DNA of 64,000 nt from Marine Group I thaumarchaeote (GTDB lineage Archaea > Thermoproteota > Nitrososphaeria > Nitrososphaerales > Nitrosopumilaceae), in NCBI GenBank assembly GCA_013390785.1, contig JACASW010000005.1, positions 1-64,000 of the forward strand. The letters run 5' to 3'. The position numbers and the translations under genes were made by a program. The notes under the pieces are model-generated. The model made no database searches and had not been told where the DNA came from. It worked only from the letters and a program-made list of their open reading frames with translations. Shown piece after piece: positions 17,610 through 26,064 of the stretch (positions are counted from its first letter, which is position 1; the number at the start of each line of letters is the position of its first letter).

Positions 17610-18602
17610 ATGAAAATATTGGTAACTGGGGGACTAGGATTTATTGGAAGCAATTTCATCCTCAAATTACTACAGAAGGAAAATGGTTTTGAAATTATCA
17701 ATGTAGATGCCAAATTATTTGGTTCTAACCCACATAATTTAGACGAAATAAAAAATTCTGGCAGATATGAATTCGTGAGTGGAAACATAACTAACAAAAA
17801 TTTAATGAACGAATTGATATCAAAATGTGATTCAGTTGTTAATTTTGCAGCTGAAACATTTGTTGATAGAAGTATTAAAGACGCAAATCCATTTCTAGTG
17901 TCAAATATTAGAGGCGCATTTACATTAATGGATATTACAACAAAACAGAATAAGCGATTTGTTCAAGTGTCAACGGATGAAGTTTTTGGAAGTTTAGAAT
18001 CAACAACTGCAATGGAAGATTCAAAGTTTAATCCATCAAGCCCATACGCTGCAACAAAAGCTGCAGCAGAATTATTAGCAAACTCTTATTCTATTACTTA
18101 CGATTCAGATATAGTAATAACTAGATGTTCAAATAATTTTGGTCCAAGACAGTTTCCAGAAAAATTAATCCCCAAAATTATAATTTTAGCGGAGCAAAAT
18201 AAAAAAATTCCAATATATGGTAATGGTAAAAACATTAGAGATTGGATCTTCGTTGAAGATCATTGCGAAGCAGTTTTAGCATCTCTTTTAAAAGGAAAAT
18301 CTGGTCAATCCTATAATATTGCCGCAAATAATGAGATTGATAACATATCTATTGTGACAAAAATTTTAGAAATCATGAATAAATCACAAGATCTAATTGA
18401 GTTTGTTGAAGATAGGCCTGGGCATGATCAACGTTACAGTATGAGTTCAGCAAAAATTTCAAAAGAATTAGGTTGGAAAATGCAGACGGAATTTGAAGAT
18501 GGATTAGAAAAAACCATTTCATGGTATATGGAAAATCCGCAAATATGGAAAAATTTGGATTCTAACATCTTTGGATCAACTCCATGGAAGGTTTCTAATT
18601 AA
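17610..18602 (+). CDS. rfbB: dTDP-glucose 4,6-dehydratase
   Basis: A 330-residue extended SDR with G-G-L-G-F-I-G-S (7-14) for NAD, N-F-A-A-E-T-F-V-D-R-S (about 73-83), S-T-D-E-V-F-G-S (112-119) and Y-A-A-T-K (catalytic Tyr/Lys). N-N-F-G-P-R-Q-F-P-E-K and R-D-W-I-F-V-E-D-H follow. The set is specific for RmlB/RfbB, which makes dTDP-4-keto-6-deoxyglucose. The rmlA gene follows 26 bp later and a rhamnosyltransferase-like GT2 after that, forming one transcription unit. Without rmlC/rmlD partners in the canonical form, the final dTDP sugar could be an amino or deoxy sugar rather than rhamnose. Confidence 0.95.
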   Translation: MKILVTGGLGFIGSNFILKLLQKENGFEIINVDAKLFGSNPHNLDEIKNSGRYEFVSGNITNKNLMNELISKCDSVVNFAAETFVDRSIKDANPFLVSNIRGAFTLMDITTKQNKRFVQVSTDEVFGSLESTTAMEDSKFNPSSPYAATKAAAELLANSYSITYDSDIVITRCSNNFGPRQFPEKLIPKIIILAEQNKKIPIYGNGKNIRDWIFVEDHCEAVLASLLKGKSGQSYNIAANNEIDNISIVTKILEIMNKSQDLIEFVEDRPGHDQRYSMSSAKISKELGWKMQTEFEDGLEKTISWYMENPQIWKNLDSNIFGSTPWKVSN

Positions 18603-18628
18603 ATACTGATGTATAAACACTGAATGAA

Positions 18629-19663
18629 ATGAAAGGAATAATTTTACATGGTGGTCATGGTACTAGATTAAGACCATTAACTCATACTGGTCCAAAACAA
18701 CTTTTACCGATAGCAAACAAACCAATGTCACAATATTGTATTGAATCAATTTGTGACGCTGGCATTACAGATATTGCTATTATCATAGGTGGTTTAGGTG
18801 CGAACAAAGTCAGGGATTATTATGGAAATGGAGAAAACTTTGGTGTAAATATTACATATATTGAACAAGATGAACCTAGAGGAATTGCACATGCAATTAG
18901 ATTATGCAAAGAATTTGTCAATAATGAAAAATTTCTTGTTTTTCTAGGAGATAATATTATACAAAAGCCCATTACAAATTTTGTAGAGAATTTTAACAAA
19001 TCAGATTATGATGCCACGGTTTTGTTATGTGAAGTAGACAACCCAAGCAGATTTGGAATTGCAGATGTTGAAAATGAAAAGATTATAAAAATCACAGAAA
19101 AACCAAAAAAACCTACATCAAATCTAGCAGTGACTGGCATTTACTTGTTAACGCCACTAATTTTCGAAGTCATAGATAATTTGAAACCATCTTGGCGGAA
19201 TGAATTAGAGATAACAGATGCATTAGATAATTTATTAAAACAAAATGACAATATTGGTTACGAAACAATAACGGACTACTGGAAAGATACTGGGACTCCA
19301 GATGATATCTTAAATGCTAATAGACAGGTGTTAGAGCATATTTGTAGTAAAGCAGAAAATATACTGGTTGATGAATCAAGTCAAGACCAAAACTTTTTTT
19401 TGGATTTGCCATGTATAGTTGGTAAAAATTGTAAGATTGACGAATCTGCTCAGATTGGTCCTAATGCAAGCATAGGTGATAATACAATAATATCATCTGA
19501 TGTTGTTATAGAAAATTCCATAATAATGTCTGATTGTAAAATAGATGGAGGTTTAAACATCAAAGATAGTATAATTTCAGCAAACTGCCATCTACATGGT
19601 AATAATAAAGATAAAACTAAGAAAATTTTCTTGCTTGGAGAAGGGACAAAAATTACTTTGTAA
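18629..19663 (+). CDS. rfbA: Glucose-1-phosphate thymidylyltransferase, long form with C-terminal beta-helix
   Basis: A 344-residue nucleotidyltransferase making dTDP-glucose. The N-terminal signature reads G-G-H-G-T-R-L-R-P-L-T (8-18), with P-K-Q-L-L-P-I-A-N-K-P next and F-L-G-D-N-I for the metal site. The C-terminal about 90 residues have hexapeptide-like I-G repeats (left-handed beta helix), as in archaeal long-form RmlA proteins. It is coupled to rmlB upstream (26 bp) and supplies its substrate. An N-acetylglucosamine-1-phosphate or uridylyl activity is possible for archaeal long forms, but rmlB linkage favours the dTDP role. Confidence 0.9.
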   Translation: MKGIILHGGHGTRLRPLTHTGPKQLLPIANKPMSQYCIESICDAGITDIAIIIGGLGANKVRDYYGNGENFGVNITYIEQDEPRGIAHAIRLCKEFVNNEKFLVFLGDNIIQKPITNFVENFNKSDYDATVLLCEVDNPSRFGIADVENEKIIKITEKPKKPTSNLAVTGIYLLTPLIFEVIDNLKPSWRNELEITDALDNLLKQNDNIGYETITDYWKDTGTPDDILNANRQVLEHICSKAENILVDESSQDQNFFLDLPCIVGKNCKIDESAQIGPNASIGDNTIISSDVVIENSIIMSDCKIDGGLNIKDSIISANCHLHGNNKDKTKKIFLLGEGTKITL

Positions 19664-19715
19664 GAAGAATTTTTGATTAGTAAGAGTAAATATCCAAGCG
19701 AAAAATATTTGAAAT

Positions 19716-20759
19716 ATGAGTGAAAATCCGTTAGTTAGCGTAATAGTCTTGAACTATAATGCAGGAGAATTATTACTAAATTGTATAGAGTCTATCAAAA
19801 AATCGACATACAAAAACTTGGAGATTATTTTGGTTGATAATATTTCAACTGATAAAAGTCAGAAAATATGCAAAGAAAAATATCCAGACATAAAATTGAT
19901 TCAAAACGATGAAAATTTTGGATACTGCGAAGGAAATAATATTGGAATCAGAGAGGCGAAAGGAGATTATATTATAATTCTTAATCCTGATACAATTGTA
20001 GAATCTAATTGGATTGAAGAGTTAATTTCCGCGTATAATAAATTCGGAGAAGGACTTTATCAGCCAAAACATCTCTCTCTAAACAAAAAAACAGTTTACA
20101 TGAGTGCGGGAAACATGTTAAACATATTTGGATTTGGATATGCAAGAGAGAAAGGAAACAAGGATGAAAATCAATTTAATGAAATCGAAGAGATAGGTTA
20201 TGCCTCTGGAACTTGTCTGTTTACATCATCTGCTGTCTTAAAAAAAGTTGGTCTTTTTGATCCATTCATTTTCTTATATCATGATGATCTCGATTTGGGA
20301 TGGAGAGCATCACAATTGGGAATAAAATCTTACTATGTACCAACATCACTAATTTATCATGCAGAAAGTTACTCATTGAAATGGAATGCAGAAAAATTTT
20401 ACTGGCTTGAAAGAAATAGAAAATACTGTATTTTAACACATTATTCAAAACAAACATATTCAAAAATTTTTCCAACGCTGCTAGCAGTTGATTTTTTTGT
20501 TTGGATGTTTTATTTAACGAAGGGTTTCTTATGGTCTAAAATTAAAGCAGAACTTGATATAATAAAAAATAGAAAAGCAATTAAAACAAAATATGAGGAA
20601 TTAGAGAGTAAAAAAATTGTTTCTGATAAGGAACTGATTACAAAATTTTCAGATTCACTTCATGTTCCATCAAATGTAACAGGAAAAAACACTAATAGTA
20701 TTTTTAATTCAGTGATTCGGCGTCTAAGTAAAAGTGCAAAAAAATCTTTAGTTAACTAA
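19716..20759 (+). CDS. GT2-family glycosyltransferase, rhamnosyltransferase (WbbL)-like
   Basis: A 347-residue GT-A enzyme. The fold starts with S-V-I-V-L-N-Y-N-A-G (8-17), and L-V-D-N-I-S-T-D follows at about 39-46. F-G-Y-C-E-G-N-N-I-G, L-N-P-D-T and F-L-Y-H-D-D-L-D-L-G-W-R complete the donor/metal and catalytic-base elements of the WbbL-like subgroup. A hydrophobic stretch near 250 may associate with the membrane. It lies 52 bp after rfbA and probably uses the dTDP sugar made by that operon. It ends 1 bp before the convergent acpS gene. Confidence 0.9.
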   Translation: MSENPLVSVIVLNYNAGELLLNCIESIKKSTYKNLEIILVDNISTDKSQKICKEKYPDIKLIQNDENFGYCEGNNIGIREAKGDYIIILNPDTIVESNWIEELISAYNKFGEGLYQPKHLSLNKKTVYMSAGNMLNIFGFGYAREKGNKDENQFNEIEEIGYASGTCLFTSSAVLKKVGLFDPFIFLYHDDLDLGWRASQLGIKSYYVPTSLIYHAESYSLKWNAEKFYWLERNRKYCILTHYSKQTYSKIFPTLLAVDFFVWMFYLTKGFLWSKIKAELDIIKNRKAIKTKYEELESKKIVSDKELITKFSDSLHVPSNVTGKNTNSIFNSVIRRLSKSAKKSLVN

Positions 20760-20760
20760 T

Positions 20761-21135
20761 TCATTTAGTTTTAGCTATTCTAGAAGAAATTACAACTGCG
20801 ACAGCAAACTTTTTTTCATGACTAATAGAACACGAAAAAGTGTATTTTTTAGATTTTTCCCCTACTAATCTAACAATTGGACCATGTTTAGAATTTGAAG
20901 TTTGGATATCCAAGAATGATATTTTATCATGTATTGATTTTATCACTGATTCTTTAAGTGCAAATTTACCTGCAAAATGTTCGTAAGGAGATTTAAACTT
21001 TAAACAGTATTTTATCTCAGATTCTAAAAAAAATTTTTGGTAAAATTTTATATTTTGTTTAAAGATTTTTTTTCTGAATCTTTCTACGTCAATAATATCA
21101 ATACCAATTCCATCTTTTTCAATCAAAGTTTTCAT
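20761..21135 (-). CDS. acpS: Holo-acyl-carrier-protein synthase (phosphopantetheinyl transferase)
   Basis: A 124-residue AcpS-type enzyme that should add 4'-phosphopantetheine from CoA to the carrier protein encoded in the same operon. Diagnostic features are G-I-G-I-D-I-I-D-V-E-R-F (9-20) with the Mg-binding Asp, and F-A-G-K-F-A-L-K-E-S (54-63) with the catalytic Glu/Lys. A late S-C-S-I-S-H-E-K strand matches the family's S-x-S-H motif. It is the last gene of the fkbH-acp-VOC-acpS run and its ATG overlaps the VOC stop codon (TAATG). Its presence beside a dedicated ACP argues that the system is self-contained. Archaea generally lack AcpS. Confidence 0.92.
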   Translation of the reverse strand: MKTLIEKDGIGIDIIDVERFRKKIFKQNIKFYQKFFLESEIKYCLKFKSPYEHFAGKFALKESVIKSIHDKISFLDIQTSNSKHGPIVRLVGEKSKKYTFSCSISHEKKFAVAVVISSRIAKTK

Positions 21136-21548
21136 TAATTATTTTTTGGTCCTACTAGCTCAATCAAGTTACATTTTGTTTTTTTCATATTCAGCATAAG
21201 AAATGCAATTACCCTATCCTCAAAGCCTTTGACTGGCGCAACTACCAAACGTGCACCATTTTTTACCATTTTATCTATTTCTTGTTGAATATCATCAACT
21301 TCAAAACAGAGATGGTGAAATCCTCCACCCTCTTTAACGAAACTTGTGATTGGTGAGTCAGCATCAGTCGGTTCTATTAGTTCAATGTATACGCTATTAG
21401 TTTTCAAAAAACATATGTTGACTTTTTGCGAACCAACTAGAGTCGGTAAACTTGTAGATTCAAAACTTAAGAAGTTACTAATTTCTCCAAGTGATTCGTT
21501 TATGTTTTGGACAACAATGCCGATATGGTGTAATTTCAAAGCAAGCAC
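21135..21548 (-). CDS. VOC-superfamily protein, methylmalonyl-CoA epimerase/glyoxalase-like
   Basis: A 137-residue vicinal-oxygen-chelate protein. It starts L-H-H-I-G-I-V-V (6-13), with metal His in the first beta-alpha-beta-beta-beta unit. V-Y-I-E-L-I-E-P (about 53-60) carries the metal Glu, and G-G-G-F-H-H-L-C-F-E-V (74-84) the second His, with a closing L-I-E-L-V. This is the pattern of methylmalonyl-CoA epimerase, which removes a proton alpha to a thioester. In this operon an ACP- or CoA-linked acyl group could be its substrate. It sits between the acp and acpS genes. A generic ring-cleavage or glyoxalase function is less likely given the neighbours. Confidence 0.85.
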   Translation of the reverse strand: MLALKLHHIGIVVQNINESLGEISNFLSFESTSLPTLVGSQKVNICFLKTNSVYIELIEPTDADSPITSFVKEGGGFHHLCFEVDDIQQEIDKMVKNGARLVVAPVKGFEDRVIAFLMLNMKKTKCNLIELVGPKNN

Positions 21549-21573
21549 CAGTTTTTTATTCTATAAATTTTAT

Positions 21574-21801
21574 TCATTTATTTTTTCCCTCTAGTTTCTT
21601 TCTGAAATCACCAACAGTTTTTATTTCAAGTGTTTCTTCAAGTGAAAATTTTACGTCAAATTCTTTCTCAATTTCATCTAAAAGTACAAACATGTTAAAT
21701 GAATCCCAATCAGGTATTGAATTAGGTCCAGAGATATCAGAAATTTTTTCCATTGGTATATTCATAACTCTAGAAACAATTTCAAACAGTGTCTTTGTCA
21801 T
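21574..21801 (-). CDS. Acyl carrier protein
   Basis: A 75-residue four-helix carrier protein. The attachment site is Ser34 in D-W-D-S-F, preceded by an acidic helix I and followed by L-L-D-E-I-E-K-E-F (helix II), the recognition helix for partner enzymes. T-V-G-D-F closes the fold as in other PP-binding domains. Its ATG follows directly on the stop of the fkbH gene (TAAATG), showing tight translational coupling. Together with the FkbH-like enzyme it probably carries a glyceryl- or similar three-carbon acyl group. Finding a free ACP in an archaeal glycan locus is unusual and suggests acquisition from bacteria. Confidence 0.93.
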   Translation of the reverse strand: MTKTLFEIVSRVMNIPMEKISDISGPNSIPDWDSFNMFVLLDEIEKEFDVKFSLEETLEIKTVGDFRKKLEGKNK

Positions 21802-23556
21802 TTATGATATCACCAAGTGTTTAGGTTTTTTAAACTGGTTATTTGTATCAAAAATCCAAAAATCCCCTTCTTTTTTAAATCCAAAACCCGCAAAAAGATT
21901 TTCGGCAGGTTGATTTTTTTCTGTTTTAATGTATTCACCCCTAACTTGACTTATTCCATCCTTTCTAGCTTTTTCAATGATATGAGATAAAATACCATCT
22001 TCCACTCCTCTGCCTATCACTCTACAGCTCAGAAGAAAGGTGTCAATAGTCCACTGTTGTTCGTTATCTTTGTTGACGATATAAGCGGCTGTTATACCAT
22101 TATCGCCAAATTTATCTTTAATTTGCGCACATTCTACTATTTTTTTGCTATCCTGTGAGAATTTTCTAATATCTTCTTCTTGATATCTTCGAGTAGTTAG
22201 ATTAAACTGATTTGTTTTGAGTGTAAGTTGTGAGATTCTTGGAATTGTAAAATCATCTGCATTTTTTATGTTAACAGAGATATTCATCTGTTTAAGAAAG
22301 TTTTCTAAATTCCCTACTTGTATCTTAAATTCAGCTCTCTTTCTTTGTTCCAAATACATTGTGTTCCTTGCTTTGTCTTCATCAGTTAACTTTAGCATAT
22401 CAAAAATAGCAGTCATTGACTTGAGATTACTAGCATTGTTATGGCAATTATCAGCAGGCATCTGAATTGACATTACTTCAGGAAGATTGGATCTCACATA
22501 TTCTATGTTAACAGGATCATCATCAACAAATACCATACTGTCAAGTCCTATGTTTAATTCATCAGAAATTTCTTTCATATTTGCAACTTTATCATTCCAA
22601 TTAATCCTAACACATGCAAAATTATCTTCTTTGAGAATCATATTTGGATGTTCTTTGATTACCTGAATAGCTTCATCAAAGTTATTTTTACTATTGATTG
22701 CTAATAAAATGCCACGTTGATTTAATGCTAGAAGGTTATTTTGGAATTCAGCATAAGCTCTTCCAATAGGATCGTCGCTCAATTTGATTCCTTCAAATCC
22801 ATCTTCGCCAATTATGCCGCCCCAGAGCGTATTGTCCAGATCTAATACTATACATTTTTTAATTAATCCTAGTACAGCCGTTACGTATCCCATTAACTCC
22901 TGAGCTAAATATGGTATGTAATCAAGAGAAATTCTAATATCTCCATAGAAAAATTGTTTGTAATTAAAGACATTATGTTCTCCAAATTTACTGACAAAAG
23001 AATTTAGATCATAGATAAAAATTTCAGGCTCAAGTCTCAATCCAATTTTGATATTTTGGTTCAAACTTCTTACCATGTCATGTAAACCAAATTCTTCTCT
23101 GGTTTCATTTATTCCAATGGGAGAATATGATGGTATACTAAAATTTGATATAATTAGTTTAGAATTAGATTTCTTTACTAACGTCTTTGCTAAATTAATT
23201 ATTTCATCAGATTTGGTTTGTACAAATTGTTTTCTTTCTTCAGCAGAAAGAGAATAAGGGTTTAAGAAAAGTTCTCCAAAAACATTTCTACAGTCAATGA
23301 TCAAAAATGTTATGTCTGGAGAAAATTTGTATAGTTGGCTTTTTTCATCGATAATTTCCTGATTATACTGATTATATCCAGATACATAGGTTGTACATTG
23401 TATTTTTTTTTCATCACATTTGACCCTCATAGTTTCTTCTAACCCATTTAACGTAAAACCCCCTAGAATGGCTATTCGAATTTTCTTCGCGTAATTAGAA
23501 TTAGAGATAAGTTTTGACTTGTTGAGATATGAAGATAATTTTTCCTCACTAGGCAT
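21802..23556 (-). CDS. FkbH-like HAD-superfamily enzyme (glyceryl-ACP-forming type)
   Basis: A 584-residue protein with the FkbH domain order. An N-terminal SGNH-like region (about 25-220) comes first, then a HAD domain with V-L-D-L-D-N-T-L-W-G-G (Asp239 and Asp241 as catalytic pair) and F-V-D-D-D-P-V-N further on, and a C-terminal GNAT-like region (about 430-575). Characterised FkbH proteins take 1,3-bisphosphoglycerate, dephosphorylate it and load D-glycerate onto an ACP thiol. The ACP gene follows with no gap. In a glycan locus the likely use is to supply a hydroxyacyl group for an amino-sugar acyltransferase. The acyl group itself cannot be read from sequence. Confidence 0.9.
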   Translation of the reverse strand: MPSEEKLSSYLNKSKLISNSNYAKKIRIAILGGFTLNGLEETMRVKCDEKKIQCTTYVSGYNQYNQEIIDEKSQLYKFSPDITFLIIDCRNVFGELFLNPYSLSAEERKQFVQTKSDEIINLAKTLVKKSNSKLIISNFSIPSYSPIGINETREEFGLHDMVRSLNQNIKIGLRLEPEIFIYDLNSFVSKFGEHNVFNYKQFFYGDIRISLDYIPYLAQELMGYVTAVLGLIKKCIVLDLDNTLWGGIIGEDGFEGIKLSDDPIGRAYAEFQNNLLALNQRGILLAINSKNNFDEAIQVIKEHPNMILKEDNFACVRINWNDKVANMKEISDELNIGLDSMVFVDDDPVNIEYVRSNLPEVMSIQMPADNCHNNASNLKSMTAIFDMLKLTDEDKARNTMYLEQRKRAEFKIQVGNLENFLKQMNISVNIKNADDFTIPRISQLTLKTNQFNLTTRRYQEEDIRKFSQDSKKIVECAQIKDKFGDNGITAAYIVNKDNEQQWTIDTFLLSCRVIGRGVEDGILSHIIEKARKDGISQVRGEYIKTEKNQPAENLFAGFGFKKEGDFWIFDTNNQFKKPKHLVIS

Positions 23557-23659
23557 ATATCGCTATTGAGAGATTAGCTAAATTTAGTATTTGTTACTAA
23601 TTCTTCTATCAATGGATTTTCTCAGAAATATTTAGATACATTCGGTAAATCTGTCGATT

Positions 23660-24202
23660 GTGAGTAAATATAATGATCTAATTGACGATGCAACTAAGCT
23701 AAATGAAAAAGAGCTTATGGAGTATCATGGTTACAGTGGTACTTTTGGCCGTTTTCAAATTAGAATAAAATACATCAATTCTTGGATATTACATAGGCTG
23801 GCCTTTTCTTCCACACATTCTGGTTTTGCCATTAGAATGCAAAAAGCTAGAGGTGTTAAAATTGGAAAAAATTGCCATTTCAATCCTTACGCGTTTATTG
23901 ATCTTATCTATCCTGAACTAGTACAAATTGAAGACAATGTTACACTAGGATCTTTCTCAATGATCTTTGCGCACAGCAATCCTACTGCAAATTTATTTTT
24001 AAAAAAAGGTAATTACCCCCGAAAGGTTGCTGAGGTTGTAATAAAATCTGGTGCTGTTATCAATCCAGGTAGTATCATTACATCTGGTGTAACAATTGGA
24101 AAAAATTCAATTGTATCACCTGGGAGTGTTGTTACTCAAAATGTACCTGATCATTGCGTTGTGGTGGGCAATCCTGCAAGAGTTGTAAGAAAAATAGAGT
24201 AA
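23660..24202 (+). CDS. Hexapeptide-repeat (left-handed beta-helix) acyltransferase
   Basis: A 180-residue protein starting at GTG (23660). The first about 65 residues are helical; then hexapeptide-type repeats run to the end (G-V-K-I-G-K-N, V-Q-I-E-D-N-V-T-L-G, V-I-K-S-G-A-V-I, V-T-I-G-K-N-S-I-V). The closing segment V-V-G-N-P-A-R-V-V matches the WbbJ/MaA/LacA O-acetyltransferases. It probably acetylates, or otherwise acylates, a sugar hydroxyl or amine. It is divergent from the FkbH gene (103 bp gap), so it is also a candidate acceptor enzyme for the ACP-bound acyl group. It is followed by a polysaccharide deacetylase 5 bp later. Confidence 0.86.
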   Translation: MSKYNDLIDDATKLNEKELMEYHGYSGTFGRFQIRIKYINSWILHRLAFSSTHSGFAIRMQKARGVKIGKNCHFNPYAFIDLIYPELVQIEDNVTLGSFSMIFAHSNPTANLFLKKGNYPRKVAEVVIKSGAVINPGSIITSGVTIGKNSIVSPGSVVTQNVPDHCVVVGNPARVVRKIE

Positions 24203-24207
24203 ACAAA

Positions 24208-25053
24208 TTGAATATTTTAGGAATTGATTTTGAGGATTGGTATCATCCGGAACTAATTAAAAAAAATCTCAAAAATGAAAAACATAATGCGACTGTCATA
24301 AATGGCATTGATAAAATATTGGAGTTATTAAGAAAGCATGAAACATTGGCAACATTTTTTGTTGTTGGTGAATTGTTAGAAATTAAACCAGATATTTTTG
24401 ATAAGATCGTTGAAAATGGTCATGAAATTGGATTTCATACAATGTATCATGATAGATTGGATTCACCTGGATACAAAGAAAAATTTCATAGTGAAATTAA
24501 AAAATTTGCAGAATTAACAAATCATAAATCACGTGGATTCAGAGCACCTACATTTTCACTCAACAATAATAGTTCATGGGCAATTGATATTTTAGCAGAA
24601 AATAATTACATGTATGATAGTAGTGTTGTTCCAGCTAAAACTAGTCTGTATGGTTTACCAAATGCACAAGAATCTCCATATAAAATTTCTAGTAAAAATA
24701 TTGAAAAAAATAATTCTGATGGAACGGTAATTGAGTTTCCATTATTAGTAACAAACTTCCTCGGGAAAAAAATCCCTGCAGCTGGTGGTTTTTACCTTAG
24801 ATCTTTACCAACAAAAATTACAAAAAATGCAATAAAAAATTATGAAAAACAAGGCATACCAGCTAGTTTCTATGTTCATTCGTGGGAACTAACTCCAGAA
24901 TACATGCCAAAATTAGATCTACCATTTAAGGATAATTTTGCTACTTTCCATAACATTAACGATACTTACAAAAGAATGAATGACATTTTAGAAGAATTTG
25001 AATTTACATCGTTTGCAAATTATATATCTCAAGGAGTGAATCTTTCTAATTAG
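24208..25053 (+). CDS. Polysaccharide deacetylase (NodB-homology, DUF3473-type)
   Basis: A deacetylase of about 281 residues. I choose the TTG at 24208, 5 bp after the upstream stop, because the family motif G-I-D-F-E-D-W-Y-H begins four residues later; a longer frame from 24154 would overlap the previous gene by 49 bp. NodB elements seen: the D-x-E-D metal/catalytic start, T-F-F-V-V-G-E, G-H-E-I-G-F-H-T-M-Y-H with the two metal His, R-G-F-R-A-P-T-F and a late Y-V-H-S-W-E-L. The family removes N-acetyl groups from lipid- or polymer-linked amino sugars in exopolysaccharide loci. No signal peptide is visible. Its end overlaps the convergent SDR gene by 8 bp. Confidence 0.88.
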   Translation: MNILGIDFEDWYHPELIKKNLKNEKHNATVINGIDKILELLRKHETLATFFVVGELLEIKPDIFDKIVENGHEIGFHTMYHDRLDSPGYKEKFHSEIKKFAELTNHKSRGFRAPTFSLNNNSSWAIDILAENNYMYDSSVVPAKTSLYGLPNAQESPYKISSKNIEKNNSDGTVIEFPLLVTNFLGKKIPAAGGFYLRSLPTKITKNAIKNYEKQGIPASFYVHSWELTPEYMPKLDLPFKDNFATFHNINDTYKRMNDILEEFEFTSFANYISQGVNLSN

Positions 25054-25981
25054 ATTGGAAATAATCTAATGTTTTTTTAATTCCAACATTAATAGAAATT
25101 TTTGGTGACCAACCTAATTTACGTAATTTTGCATTGTTTACGATAAAATTTCCAACATCAACTTTTTTGGTGTATGTTGGAGTTTTTGGATAGACTACTT
25201 TGCAGTTAGTGTTTTTTTCTAAAATATTTGCAAATTCATAAAACCAAGTTTTCTTTCCAGAAGATATCCAATACAGTTCTCCAGATTTACCTTTTTTTAA
25301 AATAACATTAATTCCGGAAACAACGTCATCTATGTAGATAAAATCCCTAAAGAATTTTCCTTTATTGTAAATACTTATTTCTTTTCTGTTAGATGCTTCA
25401 TAGATTAAGAAATTAACAGCGTTTTTAGTGGAAATAACTTGCTCACGTGGACCATATGAGTTTGTAATTCGAAAAATAACTGTATCTAGTCCATAAACAT
25501 CATGATAAATTTTACAGAAATGTTCACTCGCTAATTTGTTAGTTCCATAAATTGTAGTTGGATTGCACGGTGTACTTTCAGTGACGGGTAGCTTTGTTGG
25601 CTTGCCAATTACAATAAAAGTACTACCAAGTACAAATTTACATGATAATCTAAGTTCTCTAATCTTTTCTAACATAAACAAAGTAGTTTTTGAATTTGAA
25701 TCAATATCTTCTAGTGGTTCTTCAAATGATTTAGAATGTGAAGTATTACCCGCCAAATGAATAATGATATCTGGTTTGAATTTTTCTATGATTTGACCCA
25801 ATCTTTTAAAATTAGTCAGATTGATTTTTTCGATTTCCACTTTGTCATATGAGTTTTTTATATTGCTCTTTTTTGAAAAAGTTTTTGTTAGAATCTTAAT
25901 TTTGTGATTTTTTTTTGATAACGAATCTACAAGATTGCTTCCAATGAATCCAAGTCCGCCTGTAATGAGTAATTTCAACAA
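25046..25981 (-). CDS. NAD-dependent nucleotide-sugar epimerase/dehydratase (extended SDR)
   Basis: A 311-residue extended SDR: G-G-L-G-F-I-G-S-N (8-16) for NAD, I-I-H-L-A-G-N-T-S-H (about 75-84), L-G-S-T-F and Y-G-T-N-K (Tyr/Lys). R-I-T-N-S-Y-G-P-R-E and F-R-D-F-I-Y-I-D-D-V follow. It resembles UDP-glucose 4-epimerase relatives and CDP/GDP-sugar reductases; the exact reaction cannot be assigned. It stands alone on the minus strand, its 3' end overlapping the deacetylase gene and its 5' end divergent from an FkbM methyltransferase. Confidence 0.86.
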   Translation of the reverse strand: MLKLLITGGLGFIGSNLVDSLSKKNHKIKILTKTFSKKSNIKNSYDKVEIEKINLTNFKRLGQIIEKFKPDIIIHLAGNTSHSKSFEEPLEDIDSNSKTTLFMLEKIRELRLSCKFVLGSTFIVIGKPTKLPVTESTPCNPTTIYGTNKLASEHFCKIYHDVYGLDTVIFRITNSYGPREQVISTKNAVNFLIYEASNRKEISIYNKGKFFRDFIYIDDVVSGINVILKKGKSGELYWISSGKKTWFYEFANILEKNTNCKVVYPKTPTYTKKVDVGNFIVNNAKLRKLGWSPKISINVGIKKTLDYFQSN

Positions 25982-26064
25982 ATTATTTCAAAATTCTATA
26001 GGTTAAAAGTTCATTTACACAGTTCTACTAAAATATTTTTACTAGAAATTTTATAGCTATCTAT

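Noticed and set aside
21491-21913. 140-residue open frame on the plus strand opposite the ACP/VOC/FkbH genes
   Set aside because: It is antisense to well-recognised ACP and VOC genes, with a low-complexity Ser/Phe/Ile-rich translation and no motif.
24154-24207. Longer start for the polysaccharide deacetylase
   Set aside because: The extra 18 residues are Cys/Arg-rich, overlap the previous gene, and lie before the family start motif; the TTG at 24208 fits better.
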